A DNA stretch of 64,000 nt from Gracilaria vermiculophylla (taxonomy: Eukaryota > Rhodophyta > Florideophyceae > Gracilariales > Gracilariaceae): contig JAHNZQ020003146.1 in assembly GCA_019155205.2 (NCBI GenBank), positions 379,113 through 443,112 on the forward strand. Reading direction: 5' to 3'. Positions 23,003 to 33,209 of this stretch are shown piece after piece. The notes under the pieces were generated by a model that saw nothing but the letters and a program-made list of their open reading frames with translations, did no database searches and was not told where the DNA came from. Within the stretch, counting starts at the first letter, position 1. The number at the start of each line of letters is the position of its first letter. The translations under genes and the position numbers were made by a program.

Positions 23003-23369
23003 GTCCACCTAATCGGTGATGCAGTCCAAGGTGAGAATTCCACCTCACAGGCGGAAAATGCCTAGAGGTTGAAGAACAGGCTGTTCCCATCCGCCCTTCC
23101 CTGGAACGCCTTCCAGCACCAAGTGGTTTTACAAGTGTTGATGAATCTACCGTTACCGGTTAGACAGACACTTTCAAATCACCGACCATGGCGTGATTCC
23201 TAAAACACAGTAACTACAAGATAAAAACAACCCTCGGGTTTCCCCTAATCATTTGGTACCTTGTGTCACCGTCCTAGACACATGGGCGGGATCCAATCTG
23301 GTAAACGCCTAGCTCATACCATCACGGTTACTTGGCCAGTTGTAGTCGTACGACTAGGCACACTCTCAA

Positions 23370-26300
23370 TTGGATGCAATCAATCGGCCTTTATCGATCA
23401 TGGGGGGTCTCACCTTAATGTTTATCGCCCAAGACCTCAAGGTTCGGGTGCAGTTTATCGTCGTGAAAAACCTCGCCGCAGACTTTACTATGGGAATTAC
23501 GTTTATCGATTTCTACATCAGGGCAATCTTCTCGCGGTACCAAACGGTTCTGTTCAACGACGGCCCCCGAGTCGCTATCATCTGCAACAATAAGGGTAAA
23601 AAACGCTCCACTCGTACGCAAACTGTTCGACCAATTGGTACCACCTCCAACAAGGAACGCCTGGCCCACCAGATCTCCATATATATGATACACCAAATGG
23701 CTTTTCGTGCAATTTGCCTGCGACCGGGTCTCATGAGGCTAGAAAAAAACTCGAAACTGGCTGGCAAGCACTTAACCGTGATGGCGAATGGCTTGGTGGA
23801 CAACGTACTGAACAAACCATTCCAGGTATACGTTAGAAACTTCAGCAACCATCCAGTCAAACTGCACAAAAACACCGTCATCGGGACCACACTCCCACCC
23901 CCGGAGCACATCTTCACGCTCTCTCCTGAGAAATTCCACGAGGTCGTTCGAACAAAGGAAGGGGAAGGGGTCTTCGACAGAAATAAGGGCCAAAAGATAA
24001 TAAGAAACGACGAAGCCATCCCGCGTCTGGACACCACAAAACTCGAGCCGGACCGGATAAGCAGTTGGAGAAATGAAGTCCAGATCGAATCAGAAGATTT
24101 ACCGGTTCACAACCGCATCCTGACTCTCCTGAAATCGTTTGAAATCATGTGGTCTGGCCAGCTCGGTATGATCAAGCCCACTCAGCACAATATTGAACTG
24201 GTGCCGGGTACGCGCCCCATCCACCCACAACCATACCAAGCCGGCCCGGAATCCAGAGAGATCATCGAACTGGAGGTCCAGCGGATGCTCCACTCTGATG
24301 TGGTTGAAACCTCCCATGCAGAGTGGGCGAGCCCCGTCGTGCTCGCCCAAAAGAAGAACGAGACCGAAATGCGGTTCTGTATGGACTAAAGAAGATTGAA
24401 CGCCGTAACAGTAAAGGACTCGTACATAATAGCAAGAATGGATGACTGCATTGATTGACTCGGGGAGGCGAGCATATGTACCTCTCTGGATGCCGATTGC
24501 GGTTCTTGGCAGATCGACATACATGAAGAGGATTGGGACAAGACCGCATTCAAGTGCCATACTGGTCTGTATCGCTTCGTACGAATGCCATTTGGGCTAT
24601 GAAACGCGCCAGCCACGTTCCAGCAAGCCTTGTACGTCATATTATCTAAGGTAAAATGGACGACCGCACTGGTATACATTGATGATATCGTCTTCTACTC
24701 CAATACTGTTGAGAAGCATTTAGAACACGTCCGCACAGTATTGGAGCTCCTTCGGGGGGCATAATCACGCTGAAGTTAAGCAAATACGTCTTCTTTGACC
24801 AAAAGGTGGAGTATCTCGGGTACACCATCAGCGCCGGAAATCTGGAGGTGTCCCCTCACAACATCCGAGCTGTGAGCCAAGCAAAAATCCCACGATCCCG
24901 AACCGATATCCGGTCCTTCATAGGTCTGTGTAACGTCTACAGAAGGTTCATTAAGGGATTTGCAACCATTGCGGCCCCCTTGAAGCGCCGGCTACAAAAA
25001 GGGCAACCGTCACAATTTGATTTCCTGGAGACTGATGGTGTGGAAGAATTTCAGACATTGAAAGACGCGCTCCTCGCACCACCAATCCTGGCATTTTTCA
25101 CAAGCGGTCCACCGCACATCCCCGACACAGATGCATCAGATGCCCAAATTGGTTGCTGCCTGATGCAGGAGCAGGACGACAGAACGAAATTACCCATTGG
25201 TTATTAGAGCCGAGCGCTCCACAACGCCGAGCAGAACTACTCCACTACCGAAACGGAATGCCTAGCGGTGGTATGGAGTATGCTCATGTTAGGACCCTAC
25301 TTTTACGGTGAACGCTTAACGCTCCGAACGGACCATGACTCACTGAGGTGGATACTTGGACTGTCTGACGCCTCCGAACGATTAGCCCGCTGGCGATTAC
25401 GGCTAATGGAGTTTGACTACGAGGTCTTTTACCGCCCGGGCATCGAGCAAAATTTTGCAGACGCCCTTTCTCGCTTGAATACCGAGCGGCTCGAAGACGA
25501 GCTCATTGAGGACGATGTTCCATGCTTCACCATCCAACGAAAACAACCAGGTGGTGTAAAAGAGCTGGGAGGGACTTGGAACCCGGAAACCATCGAGACA
25601 AGTCCACAACTATCCGTGGGAAATGCCACTGAAGAGCATAACACCACACCAATCACCCGTGAGGAGTTCTTGCATTCCCAGAGCACTGATGCATACTGCA
25701 AGACCCTAGTTGAGCAATTGGGAATAAAAGAACCGCCGTTCGACCTTGAACACCAAGTGTACATTGTCCGCCACGCTGCTTTGGATGGCTGCCTACAGAA
25801 GGAGTTGCCGGCATCTCTACGCCACAAGATGATGTATTTGTCTCACTTCCCACGGTTAGAAAGCCACCTGGGAGCCACGGGGATGTACTACACCTTACGA
25901 CGGTCATTCCTGTTGCCCTACATGGCCCACGACGTCTACAACTACGTGGCTCAGTGCGCTTCATGCGTCAGAACTAGAGGTGTTCTCCGAAAGCAACGAA
26001 TGTATCTTAAACTCTTCCCAGTGGCGGGACCCCTAGAATTCGTCGCTATCGATATCCTGGGGCCCCTGCCGAAAACCGAGAATTGTTATCATTTCGTCAT
26101 GGTTATCACCGACCGGTTTACGAAACTCACGCGGGCCATCCCATTGAAGCGAACGATCTTTGTCATAATGGCTGAGGTTTTCCTAACCCACTGGATGTAC
26201 CCGAATGGCGCCTCGATGTACCTTTTGACCAATAATGGGTCCAATCTCGCGTAAAAGTTCTTCGAAGCGGTGTGCACCATGATTGGTGTGAAGCACTACT

Positions 26301-26692
26301 TCACAACGGCCTACCACCCCCAAACTAATGGCCAGGTGGAACGGTCAAACAAGACCATATTGGCTCGTCTACGGCACTATGTCGAAGACAACCAGACGGG
26401 TTGGGCTGAGTATATGCAGCCCATGACATACGCGTACATTCTCCAGGTTCACCGCTCCACACAGACCACACCCTTCGATCCCGTTCTGTCCCAAACACCC
26501 TATGGTATTGTCCGTGAACCGGAACTGGGGCAACACGGCAGCCGCAGGGGCTCTCACGTCGGCAACATTCTCCAAAAGCTACGTTCTACCATCCGGGTGT
26601 CCACCAGTTACTTGGCTGAAGGCCAACGCCATTACAAGGCCCAGTATGACCGATCGATTAACCGCCGCAATACGTTGAATAAGGATGAATAA
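23370..26692 (+). pseudogene. gypsy 2 pol: protease, RT, RNase H, integrase
   Basis: Protease relic near 23390-23510 (FIDHGG in place of the DSG/DTG active site in one frame, LAADFTMGITFIDFY in the next). RT follows: ASPVVLAQKK, RMPFGL, and an intact catalytic YIDDIVF at 24675-24686. RNase H: DTDASDAQIGCCLMQEQ, TETECLAVVWSM, LRTDHDSLRWILG. Integrase: zinc part (YVAQCASCVRTRG), core Asp in AIDILGPLPK, second position Asn (LLTNNGS, codon 26231-26233) where Asp is expected, and Glu in GQVERSNKTI. Stops include TAG for Trp in the conserved YWSR (25205-25207). Dead copy. Confidence 0.75.
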
Positions 26693-27119
26693 GTTTTTAT
26701 CGATGTACCACCCGGTGGTAGTCGACCGAACCCGGCGGAACAAAAGGATGGCCTCTATGTCGACCACGATATCCAGTCGAAACTCCTTTCCCGTTCCGCT
26801 GGACCCTGTTGGGACCTGGCCGCGTACGACCACCCCGTAACGGTACTTATCGATGGGCTGGAATGTACCGTCTCTGTCGACCGCATCTTGGTAGACCCAT
26901 CTCGACAGGCGCCCGGCCCTGCGGGCATCGACATGGCGACCGCATCCGATGCGCAACCTGCCACTCCGGTCCCACCTAGCACTACGGTATGGAGCTCTCC
27001 GCCCCACATGGACGCCCATACAGACCAGGCAGTCCCAGAGCTGACTGAACACCTCATCGATACCATAGTTGGCCACGGCCTCAGCCCTACCAGCCTGTGT
27101 TACCGCATTTGGTGGTATG

Positions 27120-27671
27120 TGTAGTACAGTGGATTTTAAGGTGATATTGTGGAGTGGGTTTATGGCGCGATATTCTTAAGGAGGGCTCGTATTTTATTAA
27201 CTGAGCCACGTAGTGCATATGTCGGTCCGCGTGCGGTACAATATCCTTGAGGGACGGTAGAATTTATATTTATTTTATTTAATTTGTGCAGGTAATTATT
27301 ACAGTAGTGAGACCTGTCGAGGCGGGCTCCCGGCTTGATACTTAATCTGTTGGTCGAGCTCCACCTCTGGGGAAGTAAACCAGGCACCTTGGCGTCTGCG
27401 TCTATATTTCCGGGTGGAGACTCTTGTCCATCATTCTAAGGTTTCTAATCCGCCGATCCCCATGTCGCCTCGTAGCAGCGCCAGTAGGAGCATTGTCCAC
27501 CCAGTGAACATACCCCTCCGCTTGGTGCTTGCGGACCCCCTTTGAGAATTCCCCCGGCTCACGACAGCGATTATAGGAGACCGACTTTAGAATCTTGCGC
27601 CTTGAAGTCAACAAAAACTTTTAACGAACGTTGTGCACTACCACCTCAAAAGAATAACTGACGATATCACA
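27120..27671 (+). repeat. LTR family copy C, ending the gypsy 2 chromodomain
   Basis: 552 bp, from TGTAGTACAGTGG to ATATCACA, same orientation as the other copies. On its left the gypsy 2 chromodomain stops in mid-domain; on its right a 3'-truncated Tc1 begins at once. No target duplication is present, so a deletion must have removed the original right flank. Confidence 0.65.
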
Positions 27672-28669
27672 AAAACCTGTCTGAAATTGCCTTCAATGCG
27701 CACAAACTATCCTAGACAGCAGTTTCCAAACGTTTTTTGATTGAGTTCAAATCTGGTGAGCGCGCCAGCCACTCTAAAACAGATATCTCTGACTCCTATA
27801 GCCAAGTTTTAATTAAAGTTGCAGAATATACAGGCGTATTTTTTTTTGAAACACGAAATTGTTATACACGTAAACATAAACCAAATGGTAGCAAATAATT
27901 GTATACAACTTCTCAATATTTTTCCACATTCATGGTTGTTTCAATAAATGCAATTTTAGTGAGGCCGTGTTTAAAAATGCTCGCCCAGACCATTACAGGA
28001 CTTCCATATGAATGCCTGGTATATATTACAAGACCTTTCTTACGAAGATCATGCCAATAAAACTTTTAGCAATTGGGTCCCTCCAAATTGACCTTTTTTC
28101 ATCACATACATAAAAAAATAACATTATCCAATTTTCTATTCCAGTAGGCTTTTCTGCCACACCAGTCAACTCTTTTTGCTTATGTTGGTCTGAGACAAAG
28201 AAAATGTCCTTTTTTTTTGTACTCGAATAAATTTGTAGTTTTCTTGTGTCTCCATGTAGCTCATTTTGAAACGTTGAGGTTGATATCCATTACAAGTTTT
28301 GTACACAATAATTTTTTTGCACAACTCTCTTTTAATTCATCTTTTCTCTGCCAAACTAAGCTTCTTAAGGCGTCCTGGAGGTCGTTTTAATCCATAAAAA
28401 GTCTGAATATTTTAGAAGAGAACCAATTGTGACCCTAGAAAGCTTTAATTTCTGAGCGATAGCACTGTTGGAGTGTTTTTCGGCGTTTAAATTGATTATT
28501 TAAAGCTGTGTTTGCTTGAAAAGTGAAGAGCCTCGAGCCATTTTCACTAGAGAGAGGACAGTTTACATATCCTTTCATAACGATTCTACATAGACTATGT
28601 GCAAAATCTAGCCTACATTGCAGTTTTGGCGCACTTTTTAGAGGTACTTTGTTTTTGAAACGCACTGTA
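27672..28669 (-). mobile_element. Tc1/mariner element, minus strand, 3' truncated
   Basis: The 5' terminus (reverse complement TACAGTGCGTTTCAAAAAC) ends at 28669. Sequence can be followed against the copy at 44141 to its position ggaaggcaatttcagacag, after which LTR copy C begins, so about 200 bp of the 3' end are missing. The transposase is heavily broken; only short open pieces remain, such as 28665-28435 covering the leader. Confidence 0.65.
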
Positions 28670-28706
28670 TTTCATGTTGGACAGGTTATACTTTTGACGC
28701 GCACTG

Positions 28707-28772
28707 TACAGTAGACGTTTGGTAGTTTTTTGAGATTTCACACCGTGTTATATGTTTTTGAAACAATCTGTA
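28707..28772 (+). repeat. 66-bp Tc1 3'-end fragment
   Basis: Matches the last 66 bp of the Tc1 at 44141-45423 (gagatttcaca, then gtatgtttttgaaacagtctgta at the intact copy). It points the opposite way to the neighbouring truncated Tc1, so it comes from another copy. Confidence 0.6.
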
Positions 28773-29210
28773 CCTTACACTATTCTACTTTCACGACCAC
28801 TTCATTGCTATGTTCTGTTCTCAGTCAGTTCACGTGAGGAAAAGTATGTGAGTCAAAACAGCTGTATTTTGTTTGATTCTTTGAATGTGATGGCATCGGT
28901 ACACCGTCACACAATATGAAGAACTTTTTTTCAACGCTCTTAATTTTTGTGATGGTCTTGTATTTATGCCTCGCACTGCAGTCCGTGTAATGTGGCATCA
29001 GTCTGTTTACTTCTTGAAAAACTCGTAGTCCTAGGTGCTGTGCATAATGATAGGTCCACTCTATAATCTGAACGTAAAAGGAGTATGCAATGCTTATCTC
29101 TACCAAAAACCCACGTACGGTAGCACCCTTAATGTAGTATTTGATATTCATTTGCTTCACATGAAACCGCCGAAAGACATTTGAATAAGATAAAATATTC
29201 AAATTCATAT
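28773..29210. other. AT-rich flank with an outer inverted terminus
   Basis: No supported gene; an unassigned minus ORF covers 29232-28825. At 29038 the sequence ctgtgcataatgataggtcc matches, inverted, the sequence ending at 30577, forming an outer terminal repeat pair around the next Tc1. Confidence 0.4.
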
Positions 29211-30405
29211 CTGTGCAAAATAATGGGTCCACCCATAATAACAGTGTTTTATTACCGCATTGTATTACGTTTAATAGTTACTTTTTCTACCAGCGTTCTA
29301 AAGGACTCCAACGCAATGGTTTTGCATATAAGTAACTAAATTATGTGACGTTTCCTTCTGAATGGAATTCCATTCCTGCATAACAGTATTCTGCAACTCT
29401 CTGACAGTGTTAAATTGCCTTCCACCGCAATAAACGTTTTGAGCCAATATCCTACACAGATTCTCGATTGCGTTAAGATCCGGAGAACGCGCTGGCCACT
29501 CAAATACATCAATATTATTGTTTTGATACCACATTGTTTTGTGGTTTGCAGTATGTATAGAGGCATTTTCTTGTTGAAATTTCCAATCAAGACCGTAGAT
29601 TTCAAACGCAAACGGTAAAAATAACTCTTTCAACGTGTTGATGTAGTCCTTTGCATTCTTTGTATCACTTAAAATGGCTAAATTTGTTTTTCCATTCATA
29701 CAAAATGCAGCTCAAACCATTAAAAGACCACACCTATTGTGACGTTTAGAGAATATTTTTCCTGCATCCTTATATCATGCCAGTAGTACTGAAAGCCATC
29801 TGGGCATCCAAACGAGACTTCTTTTCATTGCTAAGTATTACTTTGTTCCACTCTGAGTCCTTGAATGTGACAAACATTCTGGCTTACTTCACTCTAATTT
29901 TTTGTGTTATTCCGTTAATAAAGGAATGCATTTTTTCTTCTTATACTTTATGTTCGGATTCTGATTCAATGCTCAGCGAGCGGTAGAAGCACGGAAAGAC
30001 AGATCGAGTGCTTGACGAATAGAATTGGATGAATTAGATGTTGTTACTGCTTCTCGAACCACTCGCCGCGAAATTGCTGCAGTCATTTTTTTCGGCCTTC
30101 CTGGGCTTTCCATAATTGTTTTTTTCTTGTTCAAGTTGTTTAAGAAGACTGTTACAGACCTTCGTATTGCTTTGGAAATATCCCTAGAGCTTCCACCTAC
30201 GATAGATAGTGCTGCAGTTTTTCCTTTTTCTTCTTTAGAAAGTTGCTTACCTCTACCCATAGTGAGATATGCTTCCTACTTTTTGAAATGATTTAGTGGT
30301 GGTAGATGATCTTGATTATATAGGTAAACATGTTTTGGAATTAAATTAGCCATTAGGAATCCAATATTGGACGTTTACCTAAAGTGGACCTATCTTTTTG
30401 AACAG
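29211..30405 (-). mobile_element. Tc1/mariner element of a second family (GGTCCAC termini)
   Basis: Inverted ends ctgtgcaaaataatgggtcc (29211) and, reversed, ctgttcaaaaagataggtcc (30405). The transposase is on the minus strand: 30260-29973 encodes the N-terminal paired-like HTH (MGRGKQLSKEEKGKTAALS, SPGRPKKMT), and 29699-29298 encodes the C-terminal part (FQQENASIH, SPDLNAIENLCRILAQ). The second catalytic Asp reads Glu in QQENASIH (QQDN expected), so the copy is inactive even apart from the broken middle. Length of about 1.2 kb is normal for the family. It belongs to a different lineage from the TACAGTGCG elements elsewhere in the window. Confidence 0.75.
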
Positions 30406-31028
30406 CTATAAAATTTATTTATATTTTTGTGATGTTACACAAATGTTTTATGATTAATGTGGTGTGTGTTTTAGTGCTTTGGTTTAATTCGCAACTGTGC
30501 TTTGTGTTCTACATAAAAAAAGGGAATCATGTTGACCACAAGCTGTATTTTGGGGGTGGTCCTATCTCTTTGCACAGTACTTCTATACATTTGGCGAGCA
30601 TCGCGCATTGCGGAGCCTAGATTGGGGTCATCTTTAGTATAGTGTTCCGAGGAGGGAACGATAAGCTTGCGTATCACAAACAGCGCATCAAAGGAAAATT
30701 AGTCCGTTTCAAAAATGTTTCAGACGCTGATGGATTGCGAGACAGCGTGGTGTGTGCTGTGGGCTGCGTGCCGACTTGGCGGAAACGCCTCGCAGCTGGT
30801 GGCAAACTGCATTGTGATGCCGCAACCTCCGCGCGGCGCTAAGCGCACTCACACCCGTGCCCTGGCGCAAGCCGCCCCGACGGGTGTTTCAGCGCCCATC
30901 TCCTCGGATCGGCCTGCAGCTCATAAGCGCCCAAGCCGCCGCGGCGCGCTTGCCTGCGTCCGTACTTGAATCCGCTGCGCGTGTGCGTGCGTCTTAAATC
31001 GCAATCGCCGTCACCGCGCCCAGCTAGC
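30406..31028. other. junction between transposon DNA and the GC-rich gene island; upstream region of the DHQS-II gene
   Basis: The left part is AT-rich and ends with the outer inverted terminus at about 30557-30577. From about 30720 the sequence becomes GC-rich and leads into the gene at 31029. No TATA box could be assigned with confidence. Confidence 0.4.
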
Positions 31029-32186
31029 ATGGCGGCCCTCGCCTTCTCCGTCGGTGCGACCCCGCTTTTCGGCAGCACATCGCGCACAGCCGTGTTCAAC
31101 GTACGACACGCTTCGTCTTCCCCGTGTCGCCGAGCCTGTGTCTCGATGCGCGCCTTCTGGGTGCAGCCCCCGTCGAAGACAGCGCTCACCACAGCCTTAG
31201 AACACAACCTCACCCACTTTGTCTTCACAGACAAGACCTTCTTCGACCAATGCCTCCCCTTGGCCCGCTTCGAGTCGCTCTTCATCCCCGATTCCGGCCA
31301 CTTTGAGAACGGTCTCTACTGCCGCATAACGTGCGCTCAAGACGTGGCCAACCTCATGCGCCAGGCGAAAAGCTACAAAACCATCATCATCCATTCGGAA
31401 GACTGGAAGATCATCCCGGCCGAAAATCTCATAGCCGCCTGCCAACAGTCGCGCACGTGCTTACTGGCCACCGTCGCGTCCGCGCAGGAGGCCCGCACCA
31501 TGTTTGGCATGCTGCAGGTCGGCGTGCACGGCTGCGTTCTTCGGACGGACGACCTTGCCGAAATCGTCTCCTTTGCAAAGCTCAAGCGAGACATGGCGCA
31601 CAGCGCGGCCGCCACCGTGCGCAATCTCACCTTCGCCAAGGTCGTCAAAGTGTGCGCTGTCAACGTGGGAGAGCGCGTGTGCATCGATACGTGCTCCATG
31701 CTGGCGGAGGACGAGGGCATGCTCATCGGCTCCTCGTCGCAGGCCATGTTCGTGGTGCTGTCCGAGGCTGCCAAAACGGCCTACGTGCCGAGCCGCCCGT
31801 TCCGGGTAAACGCCGGCGCCGTGCACTCGTACTGCATGCTGGCCGGCGGCAGCACAAAATACCTTGCCGAGATCTGCGCGGGCGATGAAGTGATGATCGT
31901 CAGCGAGTTTGGAAAAAGGAGCCGAACAGCGGTAGTAGGAAGGGCCAAAATTGAGAGCAGGCCCTTGCTCATGATTGAGGCGCTCGTTGAAGATGAGGAC
32001 AACAACAAATGCAACCTGTTCGTGCAGAACGCCGAGACGGTCCGACTGGCCGTGGTCGACGAAAACGGAAACGGGACCATGCAAAGCGTAAGCACATTGC
32101 AGCTGGGAACAAGACTGTTACTGAGGAGCGATGAGAAAGCACGACACATCGGACTGCCTATCGAGGAGGACATAATCGAAAAATAA
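31029..32186 (+). CDS. 3-dehydroquinate synthase II-like protein, probably plastid-targeted
   Basis: 385 residues from the ATG at 31029; the frame is open 63 bp further upstream, but this Met opens a convincing transit-type leader (MAALAFSVGATPLFG, Ser/Arg-rich to about residue 45). Family features in order: RAFWVQPP at the mature start, EDWKIIPAENLIAACQ, ERVCIDTCSMLAEDEGM, MLIGSSSQAMFVVLSE, RPFRVNAGAVHSYCMLAGG, YLAEICAGDEVMIV, VVGRAKIESRPLLMIEAL, LFVQNAETVRL, and the C-terminal IEEDIIEK. This is the archaeal-type DHQS-II family (distinct from AroB), which in methanogens makes 3-dehydroquinate from an amino-sugar precursor. In a eukaryote with a normal shikimate pathway its reaction is uncertain. 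No introns. Its 3' end faces the next gene at 54 bp. Confidence 0.85.
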   Translation: MAALAFSVGATPLFGSTSRTAVFNVRHASSSPCRRACVSMRAFWVQPPSKTALTTALEHNLTHFVFTDKTFFDQCLPLARFESLFIPDSGHFENGLYCRITCAQDVANLMRQAKSYKTIIIHSEDWKIIPAENLIAACQQSRTCLLATVASAQEARTMFGMLQVGVHGCVLRTDDLAEIVSFAKLKRDMAHSAAATVRNLTFAKVVKVCAVNVGERVCIDTCSMLAEDEGMLIGSSSQAMFVVLSEAAKTAYVPSRPFRVNAGAVHSYCMLAGGSTKYLAEICAGDEVMIVSEFGKRSRTAVVGRAKIESRPLLMIEALVEDEDNNKCNLFVQNAETVRLAVVDENGNGTMQSVSTLQLGTRLLLRSDEKARHIGLPIEEDIIEK

Positions 32187-32187
32187 A
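32182..32187 (+). promoter_or_regulatory. poly(A) signal overlapping the stop codon
   Basis: AATAAA overlaps the TAA stop (32184-32186) of the DHQS-II-like gene. If used, cleavage 10-30 bp downstream would fall between the two convergent stops and give an extremely short 3' UTR. Confidence 0.5.
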
Positions 32188-32240
32188 CAAGGCGACGCAC
32201 AACAAACGGCACAAACACACAACGGCCCGTCCCCGCGCGC

Positions 32241-33209
32241 TCAAACTTTTGTGCTTTGAGTATTGGTATTCCAATCCTCATCGTCATCATCCCACCCCGC
32301 ATTCCATCCATCCGCATCGGAGGAGCTCTGCGCCGACGCGTTCGCTCGTCGCCCCTCAGTGCGCACGCGCTGGTAAGCGTGACTGACCAGTTGCGCGGCT
32401 GACAGCGGACTGTTTCCTGACTTTGACCAAACGAGGATGGCAGCGACGACGACAGTGGCGACAGCGCCCACAATTCCAACTGTAGATACGGAGGGCTTAA
32501 ATGGTGGTTGTGCGGAGTGTTTGGAAAGCGATTCGGGTTGACTGGGCGGTGAGGACGAGTTTTCCTGCGCGGTTTGAGCTTGCGGCGGTTGCTCAGGCTG
32601 TGAGTCGCCGGCGCCCGGCGCGATACTTTCGGGCGTGAGTTTGCCTTGCTGCGCTTCGTCCTGCTGCTCGTGACTTTGTTGCGATTCTTCTTGCTGCGAC
32701 TGGCTTGGCTGCGACTGGCTCGGCTGAGAAGGGCTCTGCTGCGGCTGGCTCTGCTGCGACTGGTCCTGCTGCGGCTGAGTTTGTGGAGGCTCGGCCTGCG
32801 ACACGTCGGCTTGCTGCTCGTTGTGCTTTTCCTCAGATTGCAGCGGGTCAGCGCGCGGTGCCTGGCCATGCTTTGAGTCGCTTTGCGGCGTGTCCTTCGC
32901 CGGAGGCTCGGCCTGTTGCGGGGCCGCCGGCGGCGTCTCACTGTGGGCGCTTTCGTCGGGGCGGGTGTGGGAGGCGGCCGGCGACCCGGCGCCGCGGCCA
33001 GCATCCGCCTGCTCCGGCACGCCGGCGTCCTCCGCGTGCTGACGGGCGGCGCTGTGCACGACGTGCACGACAAAGGCGACGCGGTGGGCGCGGCGCCTCC
33101 GCGCAAGCGCCTGTTCCACCGAGGCGTGGGGCGGCGATAACGGGGCGGGCGCGCCCGCCGCGGCGACGAAGAAGAGCGCGAGCGCGATGCAAAACAGGAC
33201 GGGCGACAT
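32241..33209 (-). CDS. type I membrane protein with Pro/Gln/Ser-rich lumenal domain and Trp/acidic tail
   Basis: 322 residues from the ATG at 33209. The frame is open for 91 codons further upstream, but this Met opens a clear signal peptide (MSPVLFCIALALFFVAAAG). Then an Arg/His-rich piece, and a long low-complexity region rich in Pro, Gln, Ser and Glu with short QPSQSQ-type repeats. One transmembrane helix lies near residues 241-261 (VSTVGIVGAVATVVVAAILV), followed by a 61-residue cytosolic tail ending in DGWNAGWDDDDEDWNTNT. Tryptophans in an acidic context resemble ligands of the delta-COP subunit of COPI, as in Dsl1-type tails; a role in the early secretory pathway is therefore an inference. 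I do not recognise the family. No introns. Confidence 0.7.
   Translation of the reverse strand: MSPVLFCIALALFFVAAAGAPAPLSPPHASVEQALARRRRAHRVAFVVHVVHSAARQHAEDAGVPEQADAGRGAGSPAASHTRPDESAHSETPPAAPQQAEPPAKDTPQSDSKHGQAPRADPLQSEEKHNEQQADVSQAEPPQTQPQQDQSQQSQPQQSPSQPSQSQPSQSQQEESQQSHEQQDEAQQGKLTPESIAPGAGDSQPEQPPQAQTAQENSSSPPSQPESLSKHSAQPPFKPSVSTVGIVGAVATVVVAAILVWSKSGNSPLSAAQLVSHAYQRVRTEGRRANASAQSSSDADGWNAGWDDDDEDWNTNTQSTKV

Larger units (their letters stand above)
20100..27119 (+). mobile_element. Ty3/gypsy retrotransposon 2, decayed, 3' end lost
   Basis: Order seen: putative 5' LTR/leader (about 20220-20690, with hairpin 20231-20259 and TATA-like gatataaag near 20342), gag, protease, RT, RNase H, integrase, start of a chromodomain. 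The chromodomain stops at CYRIWWY at 27118, where LTR copy C begins, so its second half and the element's own 3' LTR are missing. Many stops occur, often TAG for CAG or TGG. It is related to gypsy 1 but clearly diverged; the 5' region does not match the LTR family A-D. Confidence 0.75.

Noticed and set aside
31461..32084. Minus-strand ORF opposite the DHQS-II-like gene
   Set aside because: The plus strand has a complete family signature; the minus frame is His/Ala-rich without motif.
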